From Terramyces sp. JEL0728 (lineage: Eukaryota > Chytridiomycota > Chytridiomycetes > Rhizophydiales > Terramycetaceae), in the NCBI GenBank assembly GCA_027603945.1, contig JADIIU010000135.1, forward strand, positions 1-33,543: DNA of 33,543 nt. Direction: 5' to 3'. Below are positions 19,218 through 29,887 of this stretch, one piece after another. Made by a program: the position numbers and the translations under genes. A model generated the notes under the pieces. That model saw only the letters and a list, made by a program, of their open reading frames with translations, made no database searches and was not told the origin of the DNA. Within the stretch, counting starts at the first letter, position 1. Every line of letters starts with the position of its first letter.

Positions 19218-20258
19218 ATGTCTTTGGCGGTATCTACAAAAATCCCATACATGAAATTCGCCCCACTTAGGGTGCCAATGAACCGAAGAGCACAAACTGC
19301 AGCTGTCGTAGCTTGGATATGCTTAATACCGATGCTACTCGGAATATTCATCTATCTCGCCTCATTCCCAAAACTATTTCCACTAGCATTAGCCTACCTC
19401 ATCTATTTATATCTTGATCCAGCACCAGAAATGGGAGGAAGGAAAATAGCGTGGGTTCGCAATTGGAAGATGTGGTCTTACATGAGAGATTTCTTCCCTA
19501 TGAAATGTAAGTATTATTTAACGATAGTGGTAAAAACTGCAGATTTGGATCCTTCGAGAAATTATGTCTTTGGATATCATCCTCACGGGATTATTTCACT
19601 TGGTGCCTGGGTAAATTTTGGAACTGAAGCTAATGGATTTTCAAACATGTTTCATGGAATTGATTTGCGACTGTTGACGTTGTCATCCAATTTCTTTGCT
19701 CCTTTCGTTAGAGAATTATTGCTATCGCTAGGCATTTGCTCAGTCACCAGACAAAGTTGTGAAAATATTCTTAATAGCGGTCCAGGCAATTCACTAATGA
19801 TTGTTGTTGGCGGTGCTCAAGAAGCCCTTTATGCCTTTCCAGGCACAAACAGAGTACTATTGAAGAACAGATTTGGATTCATCAAAATTGCCCTTCGCCA
19901 TGGTGCTTCGTTGGTGCCAGTCTATGGATTTGGCGAAAACGATTTATGGGATCAATTGCCAAACCCTGAAGGATCACTTTTATACAGTTTCCAAATGGCT
20001 TTCAAGAAATTGACTATGGTAACCCCTCCTGCTCTTCACGGGCGAGGTATTTTCACATACAACTTTGGTTTCTTACCATACCGTAGACAAGTAGCAACTG
20101 TCGTTGGAAGGCCGATCGACTGCCCCAAAATTGCAAACCCTACTAATGAACAAGTAGCCCACTACCACAAACTATATATGGAAGAATTGGAACATATCCA
20201 CAGAGAGTACCAAGATGAATACATTCCTAATCGCAAGAGCGATCTAAAGATTGTCTAA
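19218..20258 (+). CDS. DGAT2: Diacylglycerol O-acyltransferase 2 family, copy 1
   Basis: This is 339 aa with one 21-nt in-frame intron at 19507-19527 (no stop inside). Removing it turns a disrupted stretch into FFPMKLVKTADLDPSRNYVF, the expected family text. An N-terminal hydrophobic hairpin spans about residues 23-63. Motifs: YFP-like FFP, GYHPHGIIS with catalytic-site HPHG (about 113-116), NSGPGNSLMIVVGGAQE, RFGFIKIALRHGASLVPVYGFGE, and PYRRQVATVVGRPIDCP. The enzyme transfers acyl-CoA to diacylglycerol at the ER or lipid droplet, making triacylglycerol; a monoacylglycerol or wax role cannot be excluded. Start at the ATG at 19218 because the paralogue begins at the same position in the alignment. 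Confidence 0.93.
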   Translation: MSLAVSTKIPYMKFAPLRVPMNRRAQTAAVVAWICLIPMLLGIFIYLASFPKLFPLALAYLIYLYLDPAPEMGGRKIAWVRNWKMWSYMRDFFPMKCKYYLTIVVKTADLDPSRNYVFGYHPHGIISLGAWVNFGTEANGFSNMFHGIDLRLLTLSSNFFAPFVRELLLSLGICSVTRQSCENILNSGPGNSLMIVVGGAQEALYAFPGTNRVLLKNRFGFIKIALRHGASLVPVYGFGENDLWDQLPNPEGSLLYSFQMAFKKLTMVTPPALHGRGIFTYNFGFLPYRRQVATVVGRPIDCPKIANPTNEQVAHYHKLYMEELEHIHREYQDEYIPNRKSDLKIV

Positions 20259-20289
20259 TAAAACTTTTTAAACTTTTTTCAATCACAGC

Positions 20290-21319
20290 ATGAGCATGGT
20301 AACACAATATATCAAATTCGCACCAATTAAAGTACCGTTCAACCGAAGACGACAGACATTCGCGGTGTTGATATGGATGTCCTTGATTCCGGCGCTGATC
20401 ATGCTGTTCCTCATACTCGCATCTTATCTCGACCTCTTGCCATTCACCATCGCATACGCAATATTCATTTATTTAGATCCAGCTCCAGAAATGGGCGCTA
20501 GAAAAATAGATTGGCTTAGAACCTCATCACTATGGCTGCATATGCGGGATTATTTCCCAGCCAAGTTGGAAAAATCGGCAGATTTAGATCCAAACAAGAA
20601 CTACGTATTTGGATACCATCCTCACGGTATTTTATTCTAATATAGGCATTATATCCGTTGGTGCATGGATTAACGTTGCAACTGAAGCAAACAATATTAC
20701 AGATTTGCTGCCCGGAATCGATTTGCATCTAATGACCTTGTCCACCAATTTTCTGGTGCCCTTCGCCAGAGAACTATTATTATCTCTTGGTATATGTGCA
20801 GTAACACGCAAGAGCTGTGAGAATATTTTGACAAGTGGACCTGGAAACTCGATCATGATCGTTGTTGGAGGAGCACACGAGGCAATGTTTGCATTTCCGG
20901 GCCAAAACGATCTAGTTATAAAGAAACGCCTTGGGTTTATCAAACTTGCTCTTAGAAATGGAGCATCGCTTGTGCCAACTTTTGGTTTTGGAGAGACAGA
21001 CCTCTGGGATCAAGTTCCTAATGATCCAGGCAGTAAAATCAACGAATTCCAAATGTTCACTAAAAAGTATCTCACATTTGTTCCTCCTCTGCTGCATGGT
21101 CGAGGAGTATTCAACTACAATTTTGGGTTGATGCCGTATCGCAGGCAGTTGGTCACTGTAATAGGAAACCCAATAGATTGTCCAAGAGTAGACAATCCAA
21201 CTGATGACGAAGCACTATGCTATCAAAAGTTGTACTTGCAAGAATTACAAAGAATCTATGACACGCACAAGGATAAATACGTGCCAGACAGAAAAAAAGA
21301 CCTTGAATTTGTGTTGTAA
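20290..21319 (+). CDS. DGAT2: Diacylglycerol O-acyltransferase 2 family, copy 2
   Basis: This is 336 aa, a tandem paralogue 31 bp after copy 1. It has one 19-nt intron at 20627-20645 (GTATTTTATTCTAATATAG), placed inside the HPHG codon block. Copy 1 has no intron there, and copy 2 lacks copy 1's intron. The same domains are present: membrane hairpin at the N-terminus, PAPEMGARKI, GYHPHGIISVGAW, TSGPGNSIMIVVGGAHE, RLGFIKLALRNGASLVP, PYRRQLVTVIGNPIDCP. All family motifs are intact, so it should be active and could differ from copy 1 in substrate or expression. Its stop lies 36 bp from the stop of the convergent glycogen synthase gene. Confidence 0.93.
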
Positions 21320-21355
21320 ATAAATCGTATCGAGTGTGCAAAAGGCTTTATTAAG

Positions 21356-23607
21356 TTATTCGTCCATTCCAAGATTCTTCAATTCATCCAAGATAACGTT
21401 GACGTTTACCTTTTCAGTTTCATCAAACAAGTGGGCGATTGGAACATTTTCGAGAAAGTCTTCACTCTTTCTTATAGGAGAGCCTGGAATGGACACTGGG
21501 CGTGGTACTTTTTGTCTTTTACCCAAAGTTTGCAAATCTTCACGATTTTCTGTGAAAGGGCTTGCATCAGATTCGTATCCTGATTGGAAGTCTGATGAGA
21601 GGCCATCATCGCTATCGTCAAAGTGAACTTCGTCATACAGGTTTGCCAGAGCGGGGAACTTTCTGCGGATTGCTACCCATCTGGCCTTTACATATTCAAG
21701 CCCCATTCTCTTCCAGTCCAGTACATCAGAAAGACGTTCGCATCTATTTCTTTGGTTGATTCTTTGTCTCCTAGTCTTTTGGCAAAAGTCGAACATGTAG
21801 TCAGTCAGTTGGTTTAATGAATCTTCGACCCCTTTAGCTCGTCTATCTACGATATAGATGCCGTAGTCTGAAGGATAGGTGATTACTTCGGACATGAAGC
21901 ATCCAAATCCTGAAAGGTTGGTTGTGATGGATGGAACACCCATGACTGTACATTCCGCAGGGGTATAGCCCCATGGCTCATAGTAAGATGGGAATACACC
22001 CATGTGGCACCCTCTTAGGAAATCTTCGTAATCTATACTGAGAAGAGGAGAGTTGGAGTTCAAAAACTCTGGGTGGAATACAACCTTGACCTTGTCATCT
22101 TTTTGGTTGATCAAATGTGTATTGCGGAGCGCGCTCAAAATATTGTCATGGTGGTCATCTTCCATATTGTGTGTGACGATAGGAGGCAAAGAGCCTCTCT
22201 TTGATGCATAAATACGGCCTTTCAACATTACAATATCTTCTTCGCTCAATAATTGTGCAGACTTTGGGATTTCAGATCTAAATTAACAACCAGACTACCT
22301 AGATGCAGCTTCGAAAATTCTCTGTCCAACAGCTTGCTGGATTTTGTTTACAGTTTGGCGCAGAGATTTCATTTCTGCTTGTCCTCTCAATGCTTCGGCG
22401 GTATAACTTCTGTTTTTTGCAGGCATGATAATGAAAGCAACAACATTTATCGGTGAATCGACTTCCTTTAATCTAGCATTTAGACCTAATCGTTATAGAG
22501 AATTACGGGCCAAGGATTCAATAAACATATCCACACCCTTGTTTCTAAATTCATATCTTCCTGCAGTGAAAAAGTATAGCGTGTTGTCCAAATCAAAGTG
22601 GTAATGGCCAAAGAAATGTCCTCTAATGAATTCATGGATAGACTCTTTGCTCTTTGCATGCAAATTTTGGAATTCGTGAATAGCCTGGAATTTTACAACA
22701 TTCAAACCGTTTGGCAATACGCCATCTGCAATTAATCAATTTCTACCTGGCTGTCTTTTCAATAGCCATTCAGATTCGTATGCAGTAATTTTGCTGACAG
22801 TTGTAAAAACATCTGCGCAGTGGGCTGCTGCTCGTTCAACACAGTAGCGGTGGTAGATTCCACGTTTACCGGCTTCGGCATCTACATCAAAGAATTTGAG
22901 GTTGTTGTAAAAATCTACGTCCCCAGCACACAAGTATCTTCCAAGCAACGTAGCGTGTGTGGTGAAAATTGTAGCAATTTCCATGTTTCTTTTTCTGATT
23001 AAAACTAAACCAACACCAGCTAACCACTCATGGAAGTGAGCAATGACCACTGGTTTCCCAATCTCCTGTCCGATTTGGCTGATCTCGGTTTCAGTTCTTG
23101 ATTCCAAATACTTTTGTGCGGCGTGGAACTATCGTTAAATAAATTAATACCTCTCCCAAAAACCACGTTACAAGATACCCAAAGACAATTGCATCATCCA
23201 TCTCAATGTCTCCCTCTGGAGATGGAATACCGGCAACATTCCAGAGGTCGCCTTTCCATTCGTTTTTGCGGAACCCTGCAGATCCAATATCAAACAAAAG
23301 TACATATGGCGCTCCAGGAATCAACCATTTACCGAATAAACAGTGGACTCCGCCATCTCTGACACATTGGATCGCTTTTGCCATTGCAGGAGTGGGAGGT
23401 TCAATCTCTTCTACCTCCATTGAGGCAGTTTTGTGAGAGAGAGGTCCAATTAAGCAATACCGATCTCCATATTCTTTACAGGTAACAGGTGCTTTAGATT
23501 TGATGACGGTGTAAATCCCGCCAACTAGCCATCAATAGCAAAATACCTTTGTTGGCGACTTCCCATGCTATTTCAAATAAGATTGGTCTGGTAATATCGG
23601 AATCCAT
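21356..23607 (-). CDS. GSY: Glycogen synthase (GT3 family)
   Basis: This is 714 aa in six exons, the normal length for GT3 synthases. Introns: 23525-23546 (22), 23129-23150 (22), 22726-22746 (21), 22486-22506 (21) and 22278-22298 (21 nt). Splicing restores [35 protein letters not shown] and [12 protein letters not shown]. Other blocks: [56 protein letters not shown] (nucleotide-binding and catalytic region). The arginine cluster [20 protein letters not shown] is the glucose-6-phosphate sensor of eukaryotic enzymes. The Ser-rich C-terminal tail ([10 protein letters not shown]) resembles the phosphorylated regulatory tail. The enzyme elongates glycogen from UDP-glucose in the cytosol. The region 23608-23835 between it and the divergent kinase is probably the shared promoter. 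Confidence 0.97.
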
Positions 23608-23835
23608 TGAAATTTTTTGAAAAAATTATTTGCTACACCAATCGAAATCCTTTAATTTACTAAATTTGGAATTTGGTGCAACGTCACTCATGATAAGTAA
23701 TAATGAGAAATTCATTATTAACTGCATTACACATTATCCACATGTGAAATTGATATCGGTATGTCACAGGCAAGCGTATGTCATGTGGAAAAATGAGCGC
23801 GACAATTCTAATTCGCCTTTTAGTTACGTTACACA

Positions 23836-25393
23836 ATGTTGCGACCAGACAAATCACCACAACCATCACCTGAGGTGGTTCAACATCAGAAGATACAAGA
23901 TGCTGCCAAAGATAGTAATGCCCAGAAGCAAAGTCGCCATTGCGAAATGATGAAATTCTGTATCTTGAAACTAACCAGATTTCCTTGACCATTACCTTGA
24001 CCTTTTAAATTACATTGACACCAGAAACACACGCCAATCAAAGGTTGAATGCAGGGCAAAAGAACTCTCAGTATAAAGAATCTAACGAAAGCCAAGCAAA
24101 AAATCTGAAGAATGGAGTGAATTCATCGAAAGAGAGCACATGCTACTTCGCAGTAGAAGAACCAGGCTTCGATTAACTCATTTTGAAATCATCAAGCAGA
24201 TCGGGCAAGGTGGATACGGCCAAGTGTTTCTAACGAGAAAGAAAGATTCAGAAGAAATATGCGCGTTGAAAAAGATGAGCAAGGCGCTTCTGCAAAAGAT
24301 GGGCGAGGTAGAAATCAATTAACAGAGACAACTCATATTTTGACGGAAAGGGATATTCTATCCAGAACCAACTCTCCATGGCTGGTGAAATTGCTGTATG
24401 CGTTTCAAGATGTGGATCATGTTTATCTTGCAATGGTAAGACCGTTTTAAACCAGGAATATATACCTGGTGGTGATTTTAGAACTCTCTTGAATGCCAGT
24501 GGGGTATTACACGAAAATCATGCACAATTTTACTTTGCAGAGATGGCAGCTTCAGTTTTTGAACTGCATAAACTTGGATATATTCATAGGGACTTGAAGC
24601 CAGAGAATTTCTTGCTCGATTCTACGGGACATGTTAAATTGACAGATTTTGGGCTCAGTCGAGGATCATTAAGCAACGAATTCATTGAAATTTTGAAAAA
24701 AAAGGTGAGATTAGTCTAATTTAAAGTTGGATATGGTGAAATCTTCGAACGGCTTTTCACACCAAACAATTTCGCAGCGATACAACACGTTCCAAACAAT
24801 CCGAAAGGAAAATAGAGGATTTTCACTTGTAGGTTCCCCCGACTACATGGCAATTGAAGTGCTGGTTGGGGAAGGGAAGACTGGATATGATCTCAGTGTA
24901 GATTATTGGAGCTTGGGTTGCATTCTCTTCGAAGCTTTGTGCGGCTACCCGCCTTTTACTGCAAAAACTACAGACAAAGTATGGGTAAATTTATACAGCT
25001 GGGAAAAGGTCTTGGAACGGCCAGTTTATGAAGGAGAGGACGAAGAATTCAATCTTTCGGATGACTCTTGGGATTTGATTTCAAAGTAAGTTAAGCTAAT
25101 CAAGTCTAATCACACACGCAGAAACAAGATTCAAAACTCCAGAACAACTTTGCACTCATCCTTTTATGAAGCACCTGAGCATTAGCGACCTCAGGACGCC
25201 AAACAAATACAAAGTGCCTTTGGTCCCAATCTTACGGTCAGAAACGGACACTGCATACTTTGACGACTTTAGTAATCCCCACGATATGGCGCAATATTCG
25301 GAAATCAGAAAGAAGGAAAAGAATATGCTGAAATCTGTCAACTCAAAAGTAAACCAAAAAGATTTTGTTGGGTTTACGTATAAACACCAGTAG
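23836..25393 (+). CDS. DBF2: Dbf2/Sid2-type NDR protein kinase
   Basis: This is 478 aa in seven exons. Introns: 23960-23978 (19), 24071-24091 (21), 24308-24327 (20), 24436-24455 (20), 24705-24726 (22), 25086-25104 (19 nt). Before the kinase lies the Mob1-binding N-terminal region (FYFLDHYLDLLNYI). Catalytic parts: GQGGYGQVF, CALKKM with the VAIK lysine, YIHRDLKPENFLL, LTDFGLSRG, then an NDR insert and VGSPDYMAIEVL. That SPDYMA form, in place of APE, is typical of Dbf2 kinases. The C-terminal hydrophobic motif is VGFTYKHQ. In yeasts this kinase with Mob1 drives mitotic exit and septation; activation would need Thr phosphorylation in the hydrophobic motif. The ATG at 23836 is preceded by an in-frame stop. 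Confidence 0.93.
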
Positions 25394-25417
25394 TTTTGAG
25401 CTATTAATAGAAATTGT

Positions 25418-28400
25418 TTATTGAAATACTTTGATTATTCCATCTCTTGCTCCTGATATCACCATATTGTTTGGAACTTTTGTAAGAGTCAAAGCAGTAA
25501 TTGAATCGGTATGGCATGTGGGTATGGATGCTGGAGAAAGCTCCGTCGAACCGTCGTTAGGTAGTCCCCTTGAAGGAGAAGTTGCATAGAATTGCTTTTT
25601 GGGGGTATGCTCGATATTAAAGTATATATCTTGGAATGGGTGCGAACTGGGTTAGTCAAAGCATACCTATATTGCGGTGCAGGAGTGTTAGATCCAAGTC
25701 CTGAAAATATTCTACTTTTCTCTGGTCTTACCAGGTCATGGAATCGAAGCAACTTTTCATTGCCTCCAGAAACCATAAATTTCATTTGAGTATTAATCGC
25801 AAATAGTCTTCTTGGCAGCTTCTTTGGGCTATTGTAGTTGGAAAGTGAAATCTCATCCATTACATTTGACGAAGTTGGGGGAGGTAACGCCTGTGTTAGG
25901 AACAATCTACCTTCAGTCCATTCCCATATAGCTTGTCAATATCCATTTGAGTTTCGTTTTGATCGTCATTCATTACGAACCATACCTGATGGCATTTCTG
26001 GGTCTCAACATCCCAAACTGATATCTCGCCTCCTGTATTTTCCACAGACATTATAACCGATTTGGGTGATTGTCCCTGCTGTCCTTGTACACTTAAGCCG
26101 TACAAATCCAACTGGCGAATACTGCCTTTACTAGGATGTTGCCAAACTTTAGCGTTCATGGAAAACCTAAGGTCCCACAGGGATAGCACTCCACGATGTG
26201 TCCCTATCATGGCCCAAGTGTGGTTTTTAGCAATAGCCATTGATGTGATTTCGCCATAGTGCGGGGGAGGGGTAAACGACCAAACCTGCTGCATGCATCT
26301 CAGATCCCACGCGGAAAAGATGCCTCTTTTTGTTGTAAACACTAAAAGCGAAGAGTTATCAGTATCGTAATGCGAGACTTTGGTGGCATAATCATCCTGC
26401 AGTGTAATGGATTTGACTGGCTTGTACTTGACGTACTTGGTCAGGCTATTGTTTGTCAAGTATTCCACACGGCTAATATGAATGTGGCCTTTCGTAGACG
26501 AAGAAACGATACTCTGCCTTCCTTCAACGAAACCAATAGACTTGACTGGAGCACCATGGTCTTTGTAAATCAGTCGTGATCTATTTGAAACGTTTGTGTG
26601 GAGTCGATGGGTATCCCAAACTCTAACTGTACCATCATCCGAGCACGATGCAAAAAACCTGTGATCTGGGGACATTTTCAAGTCGTTGATATTCCCATTA
26701 TGCTCAGTAAAGTGTGAAACCAGAGTACCTTTGGGGAATTCAGCTAGAGCGTCTGCTGCTTCTACATTTACATTGTACGCTCTTTTAACTTTTGGTCCAA
26801 ACTCATTCAGAATTGGTGGAGATAGCTCCAATCTTTTCTTTTCGAGCAGACTCCTAATATGCTTCTCTTGACCATCGACAACTATTTTAACTTGGATTTA
26901 CTTGAATTGTTTTCGGCAGCAATACTCTTCAATTTTGCAGAAGCTGCAGAGATACTGCTCATTCTGGAATGTGTCTTTTCATCGCGAATCCCTAAACGGG
27001 CTACATCTGCAGCAATATCGAAATTTCCAATGCTATTTGTTTTGGACAATCGTTTTCCCGGAGACAGATATGCAGAGGTTGGTCTTGACCTAATTTCGGA
27101 TTCCTCTGCACTAGATGTAGGCGTCACTGCACCATCGCCAAAGTCTTCGATCATTACAGCTGAAGAGTTTGTCAGCACAGAACGCTCCAACCGCCGTCCG
27201 CTCTGCTTACTCATTTGGTTTGAAGTAATAGGCATCAAAAACACAGTGTGTGGAATTACATTCAAATTTCGAAGAGATATCCTTTCTTCAAATTCAGCAG
27301 CAGAGTTTCTCCCAACCCTGTAGTTAAAAATATAATTGCCTTTGAATAGATTGGGCAGCTTTGGATATGTAATACTTCAAAGAGTACAACAGTTCCCTTT
27401 CGTCATTAGTCATCCCCAGCTGCTTTAATTGATTCAATAAATCACTGTCGTTATCATTTGATAGCCCAGTTGGAGTGGTGGGCTGTGTAGTACGGTTAGC
27501 AGCGTAATCAATGGTCAAGTCATACAAGTTTCTTCTAATTGCCGGCTTCAAATTTTCAATCAACCCTTCAGCCGTAAATATGTACACGTCGTTTTTCAAG
27601 AATGGCAGTATCATTGGATAAATGATACACTTCATATCAATGGTTGGCAGTATTTTAGAGAGTGAAACTACGTACCCAACAGCTCCTTCAAATTAGAGTA
27701 ATACTACCATATTGTATCCATCGGTTGGGATGGCAGAGTAGAGGAGCAATAAAAGAAGCCAATTCTTTGAGTTTTTGTTTGTAGATTAATCCCAACTCAG
27801 CTAATGCGATCAGCGAGTTGATTACTTTTACCACAACAAATTCTTCGGAATCTTTTTTAGTGTGGTATTACCTGTCAATGCCATCACCATCAATGGCAAA
27901 ATAAACTGTTCAAGCGATTGGGCACCAACATAAGTACCTACACCAACTATAGCCTCGCAGAATGCACTTCTCAATGCCCAGTTAGAGTCGTTTAAGTAAG
28001 TAATCATATGAGAAATCAAAAAGTCGTTGGATTTTTGTTTACCAAAGAAGATGCACAGTCTTGGCATTTCGGCCAGCAGTGCTCTTTTCACAAAAGGATT
28101 CGAGTCTGTTAGCAATGCAACAACCTCTTCTTGAATTACATCTTGCAAATCCTTCAGGCTGGAGTCGTAAGACACCTGAAAGAATTGATATTCAGAATCA
28201 AGAGTGGAAGCTTCCGACTTGAGAATTTCAGCAAGCTCAAGGAAATAAAGGGATGTTTCTGCAATCGTAGATATACATTGGGCATAGCTGGCCCGTGCAA
28301 TTTCATTCTTGTCGGAAGAAAATGGCTTGACTGACGGAAGAATATATTCCGGAAAGATATTTGCATCTCCAGGTTTGAGAGTGTCAATTACAGATAGCTA

Positions 28401-29863
28401 AATTAACTAAAACATACCAATTGGGTTAAGGCGATCAAAGAGTTGGTCCTGACAGGAGCAGATGGATCATTCAACATGGCTACCAAATACGGAACGATCC
28501 GATCTAGTTTGTACTCGTCCTCAATTTGCATACCCAGGACTAGCAGCATATCTATGGCACATAGTTTTGACGTCGGGAACAAACAGTTTCTTACAACTGA
28601 GCAGATTAAAGTACAGAATATCAACGCTACATTAGCGCTTTCGCCGGTTTTAACTACATTTGTGCACAACCCTTTGAATTCAGGAATATTGATCTGTACT
28701 GGTAAAATAGAAACGGTTTCTGAATCAGATTTGTTCATGGAGATGCCAACCATTCTAGCAATCTGTGCAAAGTCAAGGTACAATCTCTCGATTCTCGCAT
28801 CAGCATCGGTAACTTGGGGATTTGAATTTCCAGACAGATAAATGTGGTGGTGGGCCAAGTTTGATGCAAAGTATGGGTCAGATAGGGCAGCAATATACAA
28901 ATGGAGGGATGAATAAAATACATCCGGAAAGGCAGTGTCTCTCCTATCATAAAGTAATATTTACCACACTTTGAGGTATTCTTGGGCTGTTAATCTCTTA
29001 TCTGGATCCAGCGACACCATGGACAGAATCAAAGATCGGATATGTTCATTCTCGATTTTTGATAATGCTATTTCCGGGTCATAAGTGTTTTGTCTGTAAC
29101 TCAGCAGTTGAGATAGCGTAAACAATGGTGTTCCTTCTAAAAATATTTCCGCAATGGTGCATCTAGATCAGCCATTACTCACCCCACGGAGAAAATATCC
29201 ATCCCCTCTGTCAATTGCGCAGTTGACTCCTTGAACAAGTTATCCCCTGAACTAGTGAATCTCTCTGGTGCGACATAACATGACCTTCTGGCTGAAGCGT
29301 CAAAGAAATAAGAAAAATTGGTGGGATTATCGTCTGGTAAATGAACCGGTTTAAAACTTGCAAAATCAGTCAAAAAGATCCAATTCCAACTGGTAACCAA
29401 AACATTCTCTGTTTTTATATCTCCGTGAAATTGGGTTTTCAGATGGCATTCCATCACAGCCTGAAGCAGCTGGAATGAAATCCATTGTTTTTCAATGGTG
29501 GTCAAGAATGGTCTTGTACTGATCCTATCATACAAACTGCCCTGTAAACTTTGCCTGATTGCATACCCTGCTCTTTCTGTTTCCAGCACAATATCGTAAG
29601 TCAATATATTCGGTATCCCTTTCAGTCGATCCCGTTCAACCAGTAATATTTGTTGATATTCGCTGAGATTTAGGGGAATGGATTTTGGAAATATCTTGAC
29701 AATCATTGGACCCTGAGGATGTTTGCATTGTACAGTCTTTAAAAAGCGTGAGTTTCCAAGGCTAATGTTAAGAATTCTCCAACCCTTTTTCGTATGTAAA
29801 GTCTGGTAGCTCACTTATATATGAAGTGATTGGATAGCTTGTAAACGATTGCTGTTGCCCCAT
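25418..29863 (-). CDS. VPS15: VPS15 (PI3-kinase regulatory pseudokinase-type subunit)
   Basis: This is 1412 aa in eleven exons. Introns: 29762-29783 (22), 29163-29182 (20), 28944-28964 (21), 28398-28417 (20), 27852-27871 (20), 27686-27707 (22), 27318-27339 (22, GC-AG), 26882-26901 (20), 25891-25910 (20), 25647-25666 (20 nt). The protein starts MGQQ, an N-myristoylation site in exon 1. Kinase domain: LYDRISTRPFL, HGDIKTENVLV, LTDFASFKP, YVAPERF. HEAT repeats lie at about 300-800 (KRALLAEMPRLCIFFGKQKS, ALTDSEEFVVVKVINSL). A WD40 propeller runs from about 1000 to the end (SPDHRFFASCSDDGTVRVWD ... ISGARDGIIKVFQ). With Vps34 it makes PI3P for endosomal sorting and autophagy. The domain order is complete. 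Confidence 0.97.
27318..27339 (-). other. 22-nt GC-AG intron of VPS15
   Basis: On the coding strand this segment begins GCAATT, contains a TTTTTAAC branch-point-like run and ends CTACAG. Removing it joins ...SIQR to VGRNSAAEFEERISLRNL, where the coding frame otherwise stops at a TAA. It is the only intron of the 45 located here that does not start with GT. Confidence 0.85.
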
Positions 29864-29887
29864 TTCTCCTGATCTATAAAGTTAAAA
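29864..29887. promoter_or_regulatory. 24-bp interval between divergent VPS15 and NSRP1 start codons
   Basis: Only 24 bases separate the VPS15 ATG (minus) from the NSRP1 ATG (plus). The interval includes a TATAAA on the plus strand close to the NSRP1 start. Promoter elements for both genes must overlap the coding sequence or leaders of the neighbour, or the transcripts must carry extremely short or overlapping 5' leaders. A co-regulated bidirectional promoter is the simplest reading. Confidence 0.55.

Noticed and set aside
23684..24095. Minus-strand membrane-like proteins upstream of glycogen synthase
   Set aside because: They are antisense shadows of the first exons of the Dbf2-like kinase; the plus strand gives FYFLDHYLDLLNYI and the rest of the Mob1-binding region after splicing.
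24820..24870. Dbf2-like kinase missing APE (AIE instead) read as a pseudokinase
   Set aside because: Dbf2 kinases normally have SPDYMA(L/I)E here and are active; HRDLKPEN and DFG are intact.
25418..29863. Separate WD40, HEAT and kinase genes, or a Raptor-like protein
   Set aside because: Joining the pieces through ten short introns gives one continuous 1412-aa protein with MGQQ start, HGDIKTENVLV, LTDFASFKP, ALTDSEEFVV and a terminal WD40, the VPS15 order.
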